Assembly (NCBI RefSeq): GCF_002797415.1
Contig: NZ_KZ454944.1
Location: 457,745 to 521,744 of the forward strand
DNA length: 64,000 nt
Direction of reading: 5' to 3'
DNA from: Bacillus alkalisoli
GTDB lineage: Bacteria; Bacillota; Bacilli; Bacillales; Bacillaceae_I
Positions 25,500 through 34,428 of the stretch are shown here, in pieces; the stretch's first letter is position 1; every line of letters starts with the position of its first letter. The notes under the pieces were generated by a model that was not told where the DNA came from, did not search any database, and worked only from the letters and a program-made list of their open reading frames with translations. The position numbers and the translations under genes were made by a program.

Positions 25500-26690
25500 G
25501 TGTACTGTACAGCCTTACTTAAAGGATTGACAATAGTCGAAGAAGAAACGACCATTCTAAACGGTTACGTTGTTCTAAAGGATGGGAAAATTTTTGAGAC
25601 AGGAACGGGTACGTTTTCTACCATTGATGAAGATTTGATAACCTATGACTTTTCCTCTCACAGTGACTATAAGGCTATCCCAGGTTTTATTGACATACAT
25701 ATACACGGAGTGAACGGGGCAGACATGATGGACGCGACAGAGGAAGCTCTTCGCACAATGTGTACGTCTTTACCTTACGAAGGAACTACAGCCTTTTTGC
25801 CAACAACCATCACGCAGAAACCTGAAAAAATTATTAAAGCTTTAAAAAAGGTTGCACAGTATCAAGAAGAGCAATCGCAAAACGGTGGTCAAGCAGAGAT
25901 AATTGGTATTCATCTAGAAGGTCCTTTTATTTCCCCATCGAAAGCGGGAGCACAACCAATCGAACATATTGTGGAACCTACTATTGAAGCTTTTCAACTT
26001 TTTAACGAAGCAGCTGGTGGTTGGTTGATAGTGATAACGGTAGCTCCTGAATTACCGAATGGAATCAATCTTGTTCGTGTAGCCTCTTCGCAAGGAATAA
26101 TCGTTTCGATCGGACATACAGAAGCCAGTTTTGAAAAAGTAGAAGAAGCTGTTGAAGCTGGAGCGAAGCATGTCACGCATTTATTTAATCAAATGAGTGG
26201 GCTTCATCACCGCGAGCCTGGTGTTGTGGGAGCGGCACTTTCTATGGAAGAGTTAAAAGTCGAAATCATTTGCGATGGAATTCACGTTCATCCGCAAGTC
26301 GTAAAAGCAACAATAGCTGCTAAGGGAGTAGAAAATGTCCTACTCATTACAGACTCGATGCGAGCAAAAGGCCTGCCGGACGGTGTTTTTGACCTAGGAG
26401 GACAAGCGGTAACGGTAAAAGCAGGTACTGCCCTATTAGCTGATGGAACACTAGCTGGTAGTTTGCTGAGAATGGATGAGGCGGTAAGGAATGTCATGAA
26501 ATGGACGGGATATTCGCTTCGAGAGGCAGTGAAAATGGCATCAGAAAACCCAGCAAAACAACTCGGAATATTTGATCGCAAAGGAAGCATAAAAGTAGGC
26601 AAAGACGCAGACATCGTCATATTAAATGATGATAATCAAGTTGTGATGACTTTTTGTAAAGGTGAGAGAGCGGAGACGGGGTTGGATTAA
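25500..26690 (+). CDS. nagA: N-acetylglucosamine-6-phosphate deacetylase
   Basis: The start is GTG 25500, seven bases after AAAGGAGG; the ATG at 25498 is out of frame. About 396 residues of the amidohydrolase fold: metal site PGFIDIHIHGVNGADMMDA, HLEGPFISPSKAGAQ, SIGHTEASFEKVEEAVEAGAKHVTHLFNQM with the Glu/His ligands, VEIICDGIHVHP, LLITDSMRAKGLPDG (catalytic Asp), and the closing KGSIKVGKDADIVILND. It converts GlcNAc-6-P to GlcN-6-P for cell-wall amino-sugar recycling. nagB is absent next to it, an unusual separation for Bacillus. The last codons (AETGLD) are provided by a half-palindrome repeat. Confidence 0.95.
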   Translation: MYCTALLKGLTIVEEETTILNGYVVLKDGKIFETGTGTFSTIDEDLITYDFSSHSDYKAIPGFIDIHIHGVNGADMMDATEEALRTMCTSLPYEGTTAFLPTTITQKPEKIIKALKKVAQYQEEQSQNGGQAEIIGIHLEGPFISPSKAGAQPIEHIVEPTIEAFQLFNEAAGGWLIVITVAPELPNGINLVRVASSQGIIVSIGHTEASFEKVEEAVEAGAKHVTHLFNQMSGLHHREPGVVGAALSMEELKVEIICDGIHVHPQVVKATIAAKGVENVLLITDSMRAKGLPDGVFDLGGQAVTVKAGTALLADGTLAGSLLRMDEAVRNVMKWTGYSLREAVKMASENPAKQLGIFDRKGSIKVGKDADIVILNDDNQVVMTFCKGERAETGLD

Positions 26691-26737
26691 CGCGATTAGG
26701 TCATTTTTTTTGTGAAAATACCTTCGAAATTTTGTTT

Positions 26738-26876
26738 AATCAGCGAAAATGAAATGTTTATCGGCGAAAGTCAAGCTTCAATCGGCGAAAATGAACAACT
26801 AATCGGCGAGAGCTAGAGCCCAATCAGCGAAAACGATAAGATATCGGCGATTTAACAGTATTATCAGCGAAATTAC
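26738..26876. repeat. Phased TCGGCG array 1 (seven units)
   Basis: TCGGCG or TCAGCG, usually followed by AAAA, starts at 26740, 26761, 26782, 26803, 26824, 26844 and 26864: spacing 21, 21, 21, 21, 20, 20. The units differ in the 10-15 bases between the cores. The array is between the convergent nagA and yjcZ-like genes and has no reading frame. Confidence 0.9.
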
Positions 26877-26889
26877 ATTTAGTATACAG

Positions 26890-26937
26890 AGGGGCAGCCC
26901 AAAATGGCACTCTCATGCACCAAGGTGTCAGACCCCA
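26890..26937. repeat. Degenerate REP-like unit
   Basis: GAGGGGCAGCCC at the left and CCAAGGTGTCAGACCCCAC at the right with TGCACC in the middle: a decayed copy whose arms no longer pair well. Confidence 0.6.
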
Positions 26938-26951
26938 CGATTCACTGCTCA

Positions 26952-26993
26952 TAAAAAAACAGTGCAGCCAGTTCATCCAAGAACTAGCTACAC
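26952..26993 (-). terminator. Terminator after the YjcZ-like gene
   Basis: On the minus strand GTGTAGCTAGTTC pairs with GAACTGGCTGCAC (11 of 13) and is followed by TGTTTTTTT. It lies about 65 bp downstream of the yjcZ-like stop. Confidence 0.8.
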
Positions 26994-27056
26994 CGTCTTT
27001 TCGATCTTTCGTACGGGATTGGGGAATGTGAAATCAAACCCCGTCCCCAGTTCACA

Positions 27057-27263
27057 TTAGCACTTAGGAAAGCTGCATCCTACGATGATTAAAAGAATAA
27101 ACAATACTACGATTAATAAGAAGCTGTTACCGAAACCAGAATGTGTTTGACCACCGTATCCATATCCATAAGCAGGTGCAAAAGGCATATCAGAAACTCC
27201 AGCTACCATTGGGGGCATATTCACACCAGCAACCATAGGCGCTGCATTTACGTTTGCATACAT
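27057..27263 (-). CDS. YjcZ/SscA-type small spore protein
   Basis: A 68-residue peptide with a Gly/Tyr/Pro/Met-rich N-terminal half (VAGVNMPPMVAGV, YGYGYGG) and one C-terminal helix, NSFLLIVVLFILLIIVGCSF, the hallmark of the YjcZ family (FALIVVLFILLIIVG). Related peptides (SscA) help spore coat assembly and germination in B. subtilis. Its neighbour tgl is also a spore-coat gene, which suits a late mother-cell pattern. A half-palindrome sits immediately after the stop. Confidence 0.88.
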   Translation of the reverse strand: MYANVNAAPMVAGVNMPPMVAGVSDMPFAPAYGYGYGGQTHSGFGNSFLLIVVLFILLIIVGCSFPKC

Positions 27264-27384
27264 ATTTCATACTTCCTTTCGGGTTAGGTTATTTACACTA
27301 CACATTATACTCACCTAGTCGAAAGTTGAACCTGTCTATATGAAAAATGGGTGTATGTCTCGGTTTTAAACTATTACTACACTT

Positions 27385-28227
27385 TTAATCCTTTTTACTA
27401 CAATAATGTTGATGCTCAATGATACAAATCGAGCACCTATTATGATGCACAAGTGGTCTCGGCGATTTCCTAAGCGCCATAGCATTCGCCGGTAAATTCG
27501 CCAACCGTTGAATCGTACCTGAAGAGATTTTTGTAACTAAACTCGTCAAATATGCAGGTCGAGTGCTTCCAGGAAACCGTTGCGTATTAAGAAAATCAAT
27601 CATTTCTCTCCCAGTCATAATCCCAAATCCATGCCCAAAAAACATCCCTTCCGTCATCACAACCGCATTTTCCCCTCGATACCAAGACGTATTCGGATGA
27701 AAGTCAGGGTTGTTAAAATACACCACATCCCCAGGAAAAAAATAATCCGCATACGTTGTATATAAATCAAGGTCAGGATCTGTATGCCAGCTATATAAAT
27801 AAAGATTTTGAAAAAGCATATCAAACGAATGCTTGCCAATACTCTTCAACACACCATAATAAAAAATAATCACCACAGCCGTAGCACATTCAAACGCATA
27901 CTGAGAGCTGTTTCGAAAAATATCTGTAATCGCATCAGCTGGGCTAACACCACGCCTTAACTGAAACCCTCCAGTATGGGTTAAACTCCAGTAAGCTGGA
28001 TTGGCCCGGTGATACTCAAACGTCGTAAACGCCGCTTCGCCTTCACTCATTTCCCTTGCAGCATCCATAATATTTATGCGAGTTTGTAACTCAAACATTA
28101 ACTCCCTCATAGAAGGATACGTGAGCCTGTCGGGAGCGGCAATCATTAATTGTACAATGTCTCTTTCCACCCGACCTAAGTTCACCAAATTATCCTGTTG
28201 CAATTGCCTTCCCGCTACTAGTAACAT
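27385..28227 (-). CDS. tgl: Protein-glutamine gamma-glutamyltransferase (spore coat transglutaminase)
   Basis: A 280-residue Tgl. Characteristic stretches are YPSMRELMFELQTRINIMDAAREM, SPADAITDIFRNSSQYAFECATAVVIIFYYGVL with the active-site Cys in FECATA, DYFFPGDVVYFNNPDFHPNTSWYRGENAV, and GHGFGIMTGREMIDFLN. The enzyme makes epsilon-(gamma-glutamyl)lysine cross-links in coat proteins during sporulation. A C-terminal tail of about 35 residues, ending in a Cys/His-rich HNRCSICIIEHQHYCSKK, extends beyond the family's usual end (about 245 residues in B. subtilis) and may bind metal. Confidence 0.95.
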   Translation of the reverse strand: MLLVAGRQLQQDNLVNLGRVERDIVQLMIAAPDRLTYPSMRELMFELQTRINIMDAAREMSEGEAAFTTFEYHRANPAYWSLTHTGGFQLRRGVSPADAITDIFRNSSQYAFECATAVVIIFYYGVLKSIGKHSFDMLFQNLYLYSWHTDPDLDLYTTYADYFFPGDVVYFNNPDFHPNTSWYRGENAVVMTEGMFFGHGFGIMTGREMIDFLNTQRFPGSTRPAYLTSLVTKISSGTIQRLANLPANAMALRKSPRPLVHHNRCSICIIEHQHYCSKKD

Positions 28228-28542
28228 CCCATTCCCCTTTTCACTTTTTTACGACTAATATATGTGAAGAGAGAGTGTAAAATGCGGAACGGGGTTCATT
28301 TACTCTAAACTGCACAGTTGAAAATAAGTAGATTTAACCGAAGTCCCATATAAAATACAAAAATTTCTGTTTACTTACAAAATTCGACATAATTAATGCT
28401 TGTTTAATAGTAAATTTGTATTATGAAGTCGAATGTCGGTTATTAGAAACAGATATGGGGAAATTACGTTTAATTACCAGTTTCAACAAATGTTACTTTG
28501 TATTTAAACATATTCCCATTTAAGGATAAGGGGTGTAAATTT

Positions 28543-29547
28543 ATGATTCAATTTGATGAAAAAGAATTTGATACGGTCTATGACGAAGAAATGAGAAAGG
28601 TAAATGACCAGCTTGAGAGAGAAATATTATTTGCCATGATTGGGGATGTTAATGCAGGGAAATCGTCTACTATTAATAAGTTAATAGGAGATGAGGTGGC
28701 ATCTGTCGGCGCTGCTCCTGGTGAAACTGTTGCAATAAAGAAATACAAATATAAAGAAAAGATTGTATTTGTTGACACGCCTGGATTGGATGACATTAAC
28801 CATAATAACTCGGAAGAAACATTAAAGTTTTATAAAGAGGCAGATGTTATTTTATTTTTCTTGAATGCTGCAGGAACTGTTCTATCCGATGGTGAAAAGA
28901 AAATGTTAGATAAGGTAAGTAAGGTTAACAAGAATATTATTATTGTATTAAATAAAATAGATGCCGCTGAGAATATTCAAGGTTTAGTTCATTATATTCA
29001 AACAAATACAAAGTACGAATATAAAGTCACACCTATTTCTTCTAAGACGGGTGAGAATATTGATATGCTTCGCAAAGCAATCTTAGATATTCTGCATACT
29101 AAAGAGAAAGATTTACAATTTGCCAGGCTCATCAAAGAGAAATCGTCAATTGCGAACAAATGGATTGTAGGGGCAGCAACTACAGCTACTGCAATAGGTG
29201 CAGCACCGATTCCTGGATCTGATATAATACCGCTTACTGGTGTACAAGTGGGACTTATGGTAAAGTTAGCGTCGTTATATGAGAAGCCTTTAACAAAAGA
29301 TCGCGCAAAAGAATTAGCTATCGCAACGCTTACTGGTAATATTGGAAAAAGCATTTTCCGACAAGTAGTAAAGCTAGTTCCTGGGGCTGGTTCTATTGCA
29401 GGTGCTAGTATTGCAGGTGCAATGACACTATCTCTAGGTTACGCAGTAAAATATGCATACGAAAATGAAATTGAGTTAGATGGTGCGACACTTAAAACGT
29501 TGTATAACACCTTCTTGAAAAGAGAAAAAGAAAAAATGACAACATAA
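28543..29547 (+). CDS. Era/Dynamin-like GTPase with C-terminal DUF697-like membrane domain
   Basis: The start is ATG 28543 after AAGGGGTG. The roughly 334-residue protein has a G domain (G1 GDVNAGKSS, G3 DTPGLD, G4 LNKID, G5 SSKTG), then a hydrophobic, Gly/Ala-rich C-terminal part: IVGAATTATAIGAAPIPGSDIIPLTGVQVGLMVKLASLY, as in DUF697/YcjF-like proteins, and GAGSIAGASIAGAMTLSLGYAVKYAYE. It is probably membrane-associated. Such GTPases are linked to envelope stress or small-molecule control, but the function is unknown. It has its own long upstream region (28228-28542) containing a half-palindrome near 28290 and nothing else that I recognise. Confidence 0.88.
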   Translation: MIQFDEKEFDTVYDEEMRKVNDQLEREILFAMIGDVNAGKSSTINKLIGDEVASVGAAPGETVAIKKYKYKEKIVFVDTPGLDDINHNNSEETLKFYKEADVILFFLNAAGTVLSDGEKKMLDKVSKVNKNIIIVLNKIDAAENIQGLVHYIQTNTKYEYKVTPISSKTGENIDMLRKAILDILHTKEKDLQFARLIKEKSSIANKWIVGAATTATAIGAAPIPGSDIIPLTGVQVGLMVKLASLYEKPLTKDRAKELAIATLTGNIGKSIFRQVVKLVPGAGSIAGASIAGAMTLSLGYAVKYAYENEIELDGATLKTLYNTFLKREKEKMTT

Positions 29548-29812
29548 AGGTAAAGTTGAGTACGGGGGGCATACTTCCGTACTTGTTTTCTCTCATTCCT
29601 ATTTACAATATCGTAACCACTTTTTTTGGTCCACGGTTGAAAACTAAAAACTCCACCATTTTTCAGTTCATATTGAAAATTTAGTAACAATTTGAACCAT
29701 TTCAGTGTATCTTTCGTCGAATATATTGTGAGTATTCTTTTTTCATAGATTACTTGAAAAAAAGGGGCTATTTCATAGTAGTTTGTCCCTGATTCGACGG
29801 AGTGTGAAATTT

Positions 29813-30436
29813 GTGAAAACTATAAAAAAGAAATTACCCTATTTATTATTATTGCTTGTCATGCCTATATTAGGTGTTATTTATACAATATTGAACGAAC
29901 ACCCAAGAACAGCAACACAAATACCGTTGCCAATTGATCAAGAAATCCCGTTTATTACAGCCTTTATTATTCCTTATATCATTTGGTATGCTTTTATTTT
30001 CGGCTACTTAGTGTATTTTTGTTTTAAAGACACCGATGTATATGTGAAAACGCTCATTACAATTGTTGTTGGGGAACTAATTTGCTTTGTCATATACTTC
30101 TTCTTTCAAACAACAGTACCAAGGCCGACCATCCAAGGAAATGGCTTTTTCGAAATGTTAGTAAAATACATTTACGCACATGACCGTCCGGTAAACTGTT
30201 TTCCAAGTATTCACGTGTTAACAACTTACGCTATTATGCTAGCTTCTTTCCATATTAAAAATAAACATAAGTGGAATACTTACTTTATCCATGTGATGGG
30301 TAGTCTAATCATATTATCAACCCTCTTTATAAAACAACATGTCATTCTAGATATGGTAGCATCTATGTTTCTAGTAGCCATTATTTACGGGACAGTATTT
30401 GAAATATATAGAGTACGAGTTGCTGCTCGAGTGTGA
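29813..30436 (+). CDS. PAP2-family membrane phosphatase
   Basis: Start taken as GTG 29813 (CGGAG ten bases upstream); TTG 29783 is possible. About 207 residues with six membrane helices. The PAP2 motifs are reduced but present: NCFPSIHVLTTYAIM (PSxH) and STLFIKQHVILDMVASMFL (SxxxxxxH-x3-D), while the first KxxxxxxRP motif is replaced by QTTVPRPTIQG. It probably dephosphorylates a lipid phosphate such as undecaprenyl-PP or phosphatidate. The stop TGA lies within the edge of the palindrome that follows. Confidence 0.85.
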   Translation: MKTIKKKLPYLLLLLVMPILGVIYTILNEHPRTATQIPLPIDQEIPFITAFIIPYIIWYAFIFGYLVYFCFKDTDVYVKTLITIVVGELICFVIYFFFQTTVPRPTIQGNGFFEMLVKYIYAHDRPVNCFPSIHVLTTYAIMLASFHIKNKHKWNTYFIHVMGSLIILSTLFIKQHVILDMVASMFLVAIIYGTVFEIYRVRVAARV

Positions 30437-30500
30437 AATGGGGACGGGGTTTATTTATCATAAAAAAAATGAGAACCAAACCCCGTCCCCACTTCACATG
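30430..30500. repeat. Palindrome of the GGGACGGGGTT family with an extra arm
   Basis: GTGTGAAATGGGGACGGGGT and AACCAAACCCCGTCCCCACT-type right arm, followed by a tandem duplication of CCCACTTCACATG. It contains the stop codon of the PAP2 gene, and its right edge forms the -35 box of the kinase gene. Confidence 0.85.
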
Positions 30501-30520
30501 CCCACTTCACATGGTATAAT
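30493..30520 (+). promoter_or_regulatory. SigA-type promoter of the hybrid kinase gene
   Basis: TTCACA (30493-30498), a 16-bp spacer, and a perfect TATAAT (30515-30520), 35 bp before the start codon. The -35 box belongs to the palindrome's right flank, so a mobile repeat appears to have supplied part of a promoter. Confidence 0.65.
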
Positions 30521-30554
30521 GAGCCTAAATACAGCTTTACACATGGGGGCAAAT

Positions 30555-32405
30555 ATGTTGAGAACTAGCGAAATGGTCATTGTGGAAGATGTAACGATGA
30601 ATCTTAGCGACCTTACGAATAGCTCGTCAATAAACCGAGGAGCTCATATCTTATATATGTTTGACGAACCCGACAAGTATTTTCAAAATGCCGTCGCGTT
30701 TATTCGGGAAGGGATTGCGAAAGGACATGCGATTCTATTAGGCGAGTGTAAAGAATTCTATCAAAATATGTTACAAGAGTTGACCGATTTCACGCCTGAG
30801 CAAATGCGTTTGCTTATTTTTGTTGACCATGATGAATTTTATTCTAGCGATGGATTTGATGCTGTCAAAGGAACGGAAAACGTAAAGAAATTATTTCAAG
30901 ATATATTACCAACATACCCAACCATCAGAACGTGGGGGCATGTAATCGTTTATGAAAAATCCATTAGAGATTTAGTGGATTATGAATGTAATTGTGATCA
31001 GTTTTTTGAAGGGAAAAGCGTCATCTCCGTGTGCTGCTATAATACCTTAACGACGACTTCTTTTCTACAAAACGAACTGTTGAAGTTCCACAACTACTTT
31101 ATGTTAGATGAAAAAATCACGCCATCACCTCTTTATAACCATAAACATTTAACGAACATGACCATGGCCACAGAAGAAACCATTCGATTAACAAAAATTG
31201 TCGACGAATTTGAATCGTTGAAAAAAAAGAACGAAGAGTTATTAATAGAAAATAAATACCACAAAGAAGAAGAGGAATACTTAAGACTAGCGAAACAAAA
31301 CGCCGAAAATGCCAATCAAATGAAAACTATTTTCTTATCGCAAATAAGCCATGACTTACGAACACCGCTAAATACTATATTAGGATATACGCAAATATTG
31401 TTGGAGCTGCATAACAAAAGTTCGAAACAGTATAATATGTTGAATCATATCCACGGCTCCTCCTACCATTTGCTAGATTTAATAGAAGAACTGCTAGATT
31501 ATTCAGCTATAGGTGGAGGGAATATTAAAATAAATATGAAGCCGATACACGTCGAGTCTTTCCTTCACGAATGTATCCATACCATTTCTAAAATAGATAA
31601 TCCAAATGTCCAAATTACAGTAGAAAACGCAGATCATGACTTGTTTTTAGAAGCGGATGAAATGAGGCTGAAGCAAATCATCCAAAACCTACTAGTGAAC
31701 GCTATCAAATATAATCGTCCGGACGGATTGATAAAAATTTCTGTGAAAAAAGAGAACGCCACTGGCTCTATTAAAATTTCTGTCAGAGACACGGGGATTG
31801 GCTTGCCTGATCACGAAATGGACCGATTGTTTGAACCTTTTTACCGAAGTGAGCGAAACATGCTCAAATGGAAAGGAACAGGCCTCGGACTTGCGATCGT
31901 AGCGAATCTATCGCAAAAAATGAATGGCGAGTTTGGCGCCTTTAATAATGAAGCGGAAGGTGCTACATTCTGGGTGTCCTTCAAACAATGCGAATCAACC
32001 CTTTTGTCTGAGAAAAAGAAAGACCCTAGCCAGTCGGCCCAAAAGGTAGTTTTATATATTGAAGATCAGCCGGAAAACATTACGTTAATGAGGGAAATGT
32101 TAGGAACATTAGATTTTATTTCTCTATTCTTTGAAACGTCAGGAAAGTCGGGACTCCAAAAGGCGATCGAGCAAAAACCAGATTTAATTTTGCTAGATTT
32201 AGGTTTGCCAGATACAAATGGCAAAGACGTGCTGTTAGAGTTAAAAAGACTAGAAGCAACTAAAACGATACCTGTATTAATAATAAGTGCAGAATCAAAC
32301 GAACTAACAAAAGAAGACCTACTAAATCACGGCTGCACCGACTATCTAACCAAACCAATCAACCTAAAAGAACTACGAAACACCATCACCAAGCTATTAA
32401 TGTGA
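30555..32405 (+). CDS. MEDS-domain hybrid sensor histidine kinase with C-terminal receiver
   Basis: The start is ATG 30555, with GGGGG six bases upstream. The roughly 616-residue cytosolic protein has no membrane helix. Order: a MEDS sensory domain (about 25-190: HILYMFDEPDKYFQNAVAFIREGIAKGHAILL, VDHDEFY, TWGHVIVYEK, SVCCYN); a coiled coil (about 215-255); HisKA with SQISHDLRTPLNTILGY; HATPase with NLLVNAIKYN, DTGIGLP and GTGLGLAIV; and a receiver (about 495-615) with phospho-Asp in LILLDLGLPD and Lys in YLTKP. MEDS domains are known from DcmR-type regulators and are thought to bind hydrocarbon-like or small ligands. The output partner is not next to it. The stop lies at the edge of a repeat. 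Confidence 0.93.
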   Translation: MLRTSEMVIVEDVTMNLSDLTNSSSINRGAHILYMFDEPDKYFQNAVAFIREGIAKGHAILLGECKEFYQNMLQELTDFTPEQMRLLIFVDHDEFYSSDGFDAVKGTENVKKLFQDILPTYPTIRTWGHVIVYEKSIRDLVDYECNCDQFFEGKSVISVCCYNTLTTTSFLQNELLKFHNYFMLDEKITPSPLYNHKHLTNMTMATEETIRLTKIVDEFESLKKKNEELLIENKYHKEEEEYLRLAKQNAENANQMKTIFLSQISHDLRTPLNTILGYTQILLELHNKSSKQYNMLNHIHGSSYHLLDLIEELLDYSAIGGGNIKINMKPIHVESFLHECIHTISKIDNPNVQITVENADHDLFLEADEMRLKQIIQNLLVNAIKYNRPDGLIKISVKKENATGSIKISVRDTGIGLPDHEMDRLFEPFYRSERNMLKWKGTGLGLAIVANLSQKMNGEFGAFNNEAEGATFWVSFKQCESTLLSEKKKDPSQSAQKVVLYIEDQPENITLMREMLGTLDFISLFFETSGKSGLQKAIEQKPDLILLDLGLPDTNGKDVLLELKRLEATKTIPVLIISAESNELTKEDLLNHGCTDYLTKPINLKELRNTITKLLM

Positions 32406-32439
32406 AATCGGGACGGGGTTGGAAACCAAGTTAATTTAA

Positions 32440-32580
32440 ATGGAAGAGGCCCCCAAAAAACAATTTTCTGTTCTAGGGGGCCTTTCCTTATCGATGGAAC
32501 AAAAGTATAAGCCAACGCGAAGAAAAGTCAGGAAACAACTCTCTACAAAAGAACTTCATAGACTTTATGAAGTTCAACTT
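32440..32580 (+). pseudogene. Fragment of an IS1182/IS5-like transposase unit
   Basis: A short hairpin (GAGGCCCCCAA / TAGGGGGCC) precedes a decayed frame reading IDGTKV, stop, ANAKKS, then TTLYKRTS, the region following the DDE-type IDGTK motif. The same block occurs in opposite orientation at 37849-38055 (IDGTKVSANVKKSGSTLYKRT there). Both are broken remains of one dispersed element. Confidence 0.7.
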
Positions 32581-32582
32581 CA

Positions 32583-32813
32583 CCTATTGGCCACACTCAC
32601 CGAAAAAACATTCATTACCTTAGTAACAACGAATTATGGATGAACCCTGGCAGTGTTTCATACCGCCGAACGGACGATCATCCTTGTAAAAAAGCTCATT
32701 ATATGACTATTACAAATGGCGTCATTGACATGAAAAGTGTTGAGTACGATCGTTCGCCACTCCTTCAAGAAGCACTTGCTAACACCTTAAAAACAAAGGG
32801 GAAATGGACGTAG
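32583..32813 (+). pseudogene. C-terminal fragment of a calcineurin-like metallophosphoesterase
   Basis: An open frame with no start reads PIGHTHRKNIHYLSNNELWM, NPGSVSYRRTDD, HYMTITNGVIDMKSVEYDRS, ending TKGKWT and TAG. GHTH plus NPGSVSYRR are the closing motifs of YfcE/MJ0936-type phosphoesterases. The N-terminal metal-binding part is missing and replaced by transposase-derived DNA, with the junction near 32580. Confidence 0.8.
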
Positions 32814-32863
32814 CCCGTTTCTTCTTCGGGGATGAAGCTGCACCAAAGAGATAAATTGTAATT

Positions 32864-32910
32864 GGGGACATGGTACGTTTCTCGTTTTGTGAGAAACGTA
32901 CCGTGTCCCT
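32864..32910. repeat. Palindrome variant GGGGACATGGTACG
   Basis: GGGGACATGGTACGTTTCTC is mirrored after GTTTTGT by GAGAAACGTACCGTGTCCC (one bulge). It has the same GGGGAC...GTCCC ends and the same inner TTCTC/GAGAA as the GGGACGGGGTT family, but a different middle. It lies between the phosphoesterase scar and the subtilisin gene. Confidence 0.85.
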
Positions 32911-33083
32911 ATTTTTCATGAGCCAAAGGAACGAAAATGTGCGTGTTGGCCACTTTCCCAAACAAGAAGTTAAAACCATGGTTAATTGTCCATTTTCTCA
33001 GTAACTTGGGAAAGTGTGAATTATCTCATTTTTCAGAAAACAAACCGTATACTAATACTATGCTGAAAAAGGAGGAGATACAT

Positions 33084-34304
33084 TTGAAAAAGTTTTTATC
33101 TATGTTTGTGATGGGGGTACTAATATTTGCGTTATTGGCACCCATGAATATTAGTGCACAAGGCAATGGAGGAAAGCAGGAGTTCCTCGTACAGTTCCAT
33201 GACAATGTGAATCCAGGAATATTAAAAGCGTTTGGTGTGAAAGATAGCGATGTTCTTCATACTTACAATCTATTACCTGTTAATCTAGTGAAAATGACTG
33301 AACAACAAGCAAACGCATTGCTAAATAATCCGCACATTAAAGCGGTTGAGCCTAACTTTGAAGCAAGAGCATATGCGCAAACGGTGCCTTGGGGTGTGAC
33401 GCATGTTCAAGCGACTGAAGCACATGCTAGTGGACATACTGGCAGTGGGATAAAGGTGGCTGTTTTAGATACTGGTATTGATCGAAATCATTTAGATTTA
33501 AATGTTAGAGGGGGCCATTCTGTTTTCACGGATAGCGCCAACAACGATCCTTACTACGATGCAAATGGTCATGGTACGCACGTAGCTGGAACAGTTGCAG
33601 CACTAAACAATAATACTGGTGTGTTAGGTGTTGCATATAATGCAGAACTATATGCTGTAAAAGTGTTAAACAACAGCGGAAGTGGTTCTTATGCTGGTAT
33701 TGCACAAGGGATTGAGTGGGCTGTTCAAAATGGGATGGACATTATTAATATGAGTTTAGGTGGATCACAAGGGTCTTCCATTTTAGAGCAATGGTGTAAT
33801 ATTGCGTACAATTCAGGGGTTTTAGTTGTAGCTGCGGCTGGAAATGAAGGGCGTTCCAACGGTAGAGGAGATACGGTTGGATACCCAGCTAAGTACGACT
33901 CAGTTATCGCAGTAGCGGCAGTAGATAGTAACAATAATCGTGCGAGCTTCTCCAGCACAGGACCTGCTGTTGAAATTGCCGCTCCAGGTGTAGCGGTTTA
34001 TAGTACAACTCCAGGAAATAACTATGCATCTTACAACGGTACGTCAATGGCATCTCCACACGTAGCTGGAGTAGCAGCGCTTGTTTGGGCAGCGAATCCT
34101 GGTTTATCGAATGTAGAGCTTCGCGAGCGTTTGAACGCTACTGCACTAAACTTAGGTGATGCAAACCATTTCGGTAACGGACTAGTAAGAGCAATGAATG
34201 CCATAAATGGTAACGGCACAACAGACCCAGGCAACGGCGACGATGACGGCGGAAACCCTGGCCCTGGTAAACCTGGCAACGGAAAAGGAAACGGTAGGAA
34301 CTAA
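33084..34304 (+). CDS. Secreted alkaline subtilisin-type serine protease
   Basis: The start is TTG 33084 after AAAGGAGGAG. The roughly 406-residue preproprotein has a signal peptide ending ISAQ, an I9 propeptide ([20 protein letters not shown], ending [12 protein letters not shown]), then the mature enzyme starting near [11 protein letters not shown]. The triad lies in [15 protein letters not shown] (Asp), [16 protein letters not shown] (His) and [17 protein letters not shown] (Ser), with AAAGNEG. The mature part is close to high-alkaline subtilisins. It ends with a Gly/Asn/Pro/Asp-rich tail of about 30 residues ([20 protein letters not shown]) that ordinary subtilisins lack. Confidence 0.95.
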   Translation: MKKFLSMFVMGVLIFALLAPMNISAQGNGGKQEFLVQFHDNVNPGILKAFGVKDSDVLHTYNLLPVNLVKMTEQQANALLNNPHIKAVEPNFEARAYAQTVPWGVTHVQATEAHASGHTGSGIKVAVLDTGIDRNHLDLNVRGGHSVFTDSANNDPYYDANGHGTHVAGTVAALNNNTGVLGVAYNAELYAVKVLNNSGSGSYAGIAQGIEWAVQNGMDIINMSLGGSQGSSILEQWCNIAYNSGVLVVAAAGNEGRSNGRGDTVGYPAKYDSVIAVAAVDSNNNRASFSSTGPAVEIAAPGVAVYSTTPGNNYASYNGTSMASPHVAGVAALVWAANPGLSNVELRERLNATALNLGDANHFGNGLVRAMNAINGNGTTDPGNGDDDGGNPGPGKPGNGKGNGRN

Positions 34305-34309
34305 TGTTG

Positions 34310-34428
34310 TGAAATGGGGACGGGGTTACGTTTCACATTCCATATAGGTGAGTGAAAAACGGGGACGGGGTTCCAGTTCACATTCCACATTTAGTGGAAT
34401 TGTGAAACGAACCCCGTCCCCATTTTTA
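34310..34428. repeat. Compound GGGACGGGGTT palindrome (three arms)
   Basis: Two left arms (GAAATGGGGACGGGGTTACG near 34313 and AAACGGGGACGGGGTTCCAG near 34352) are followed by one right arm (CGAACCCCGTCCCCATTTTT near 34408), with an inner TGTGGAA/TTCCACA-like pair. It lies between convergent genes and probably terminates both. Confidence 0.85.

Noticed and set aside
30399-30554. N-terminal extension of the hybrid kinase
   Set aside because: The upstream in-frame stretch is the PAP2 gene end and a palindrome; the promoter and ribosome binding site place the start at 30555.
32440-32643. 67-codon frame (MEEAPKKQFSVLGG) as a gene
   Set aside because: It starts within the hairpin of the transposase fragment, and the related copy at 37.9 kb shows that the meaningful frame is a different, broken one.
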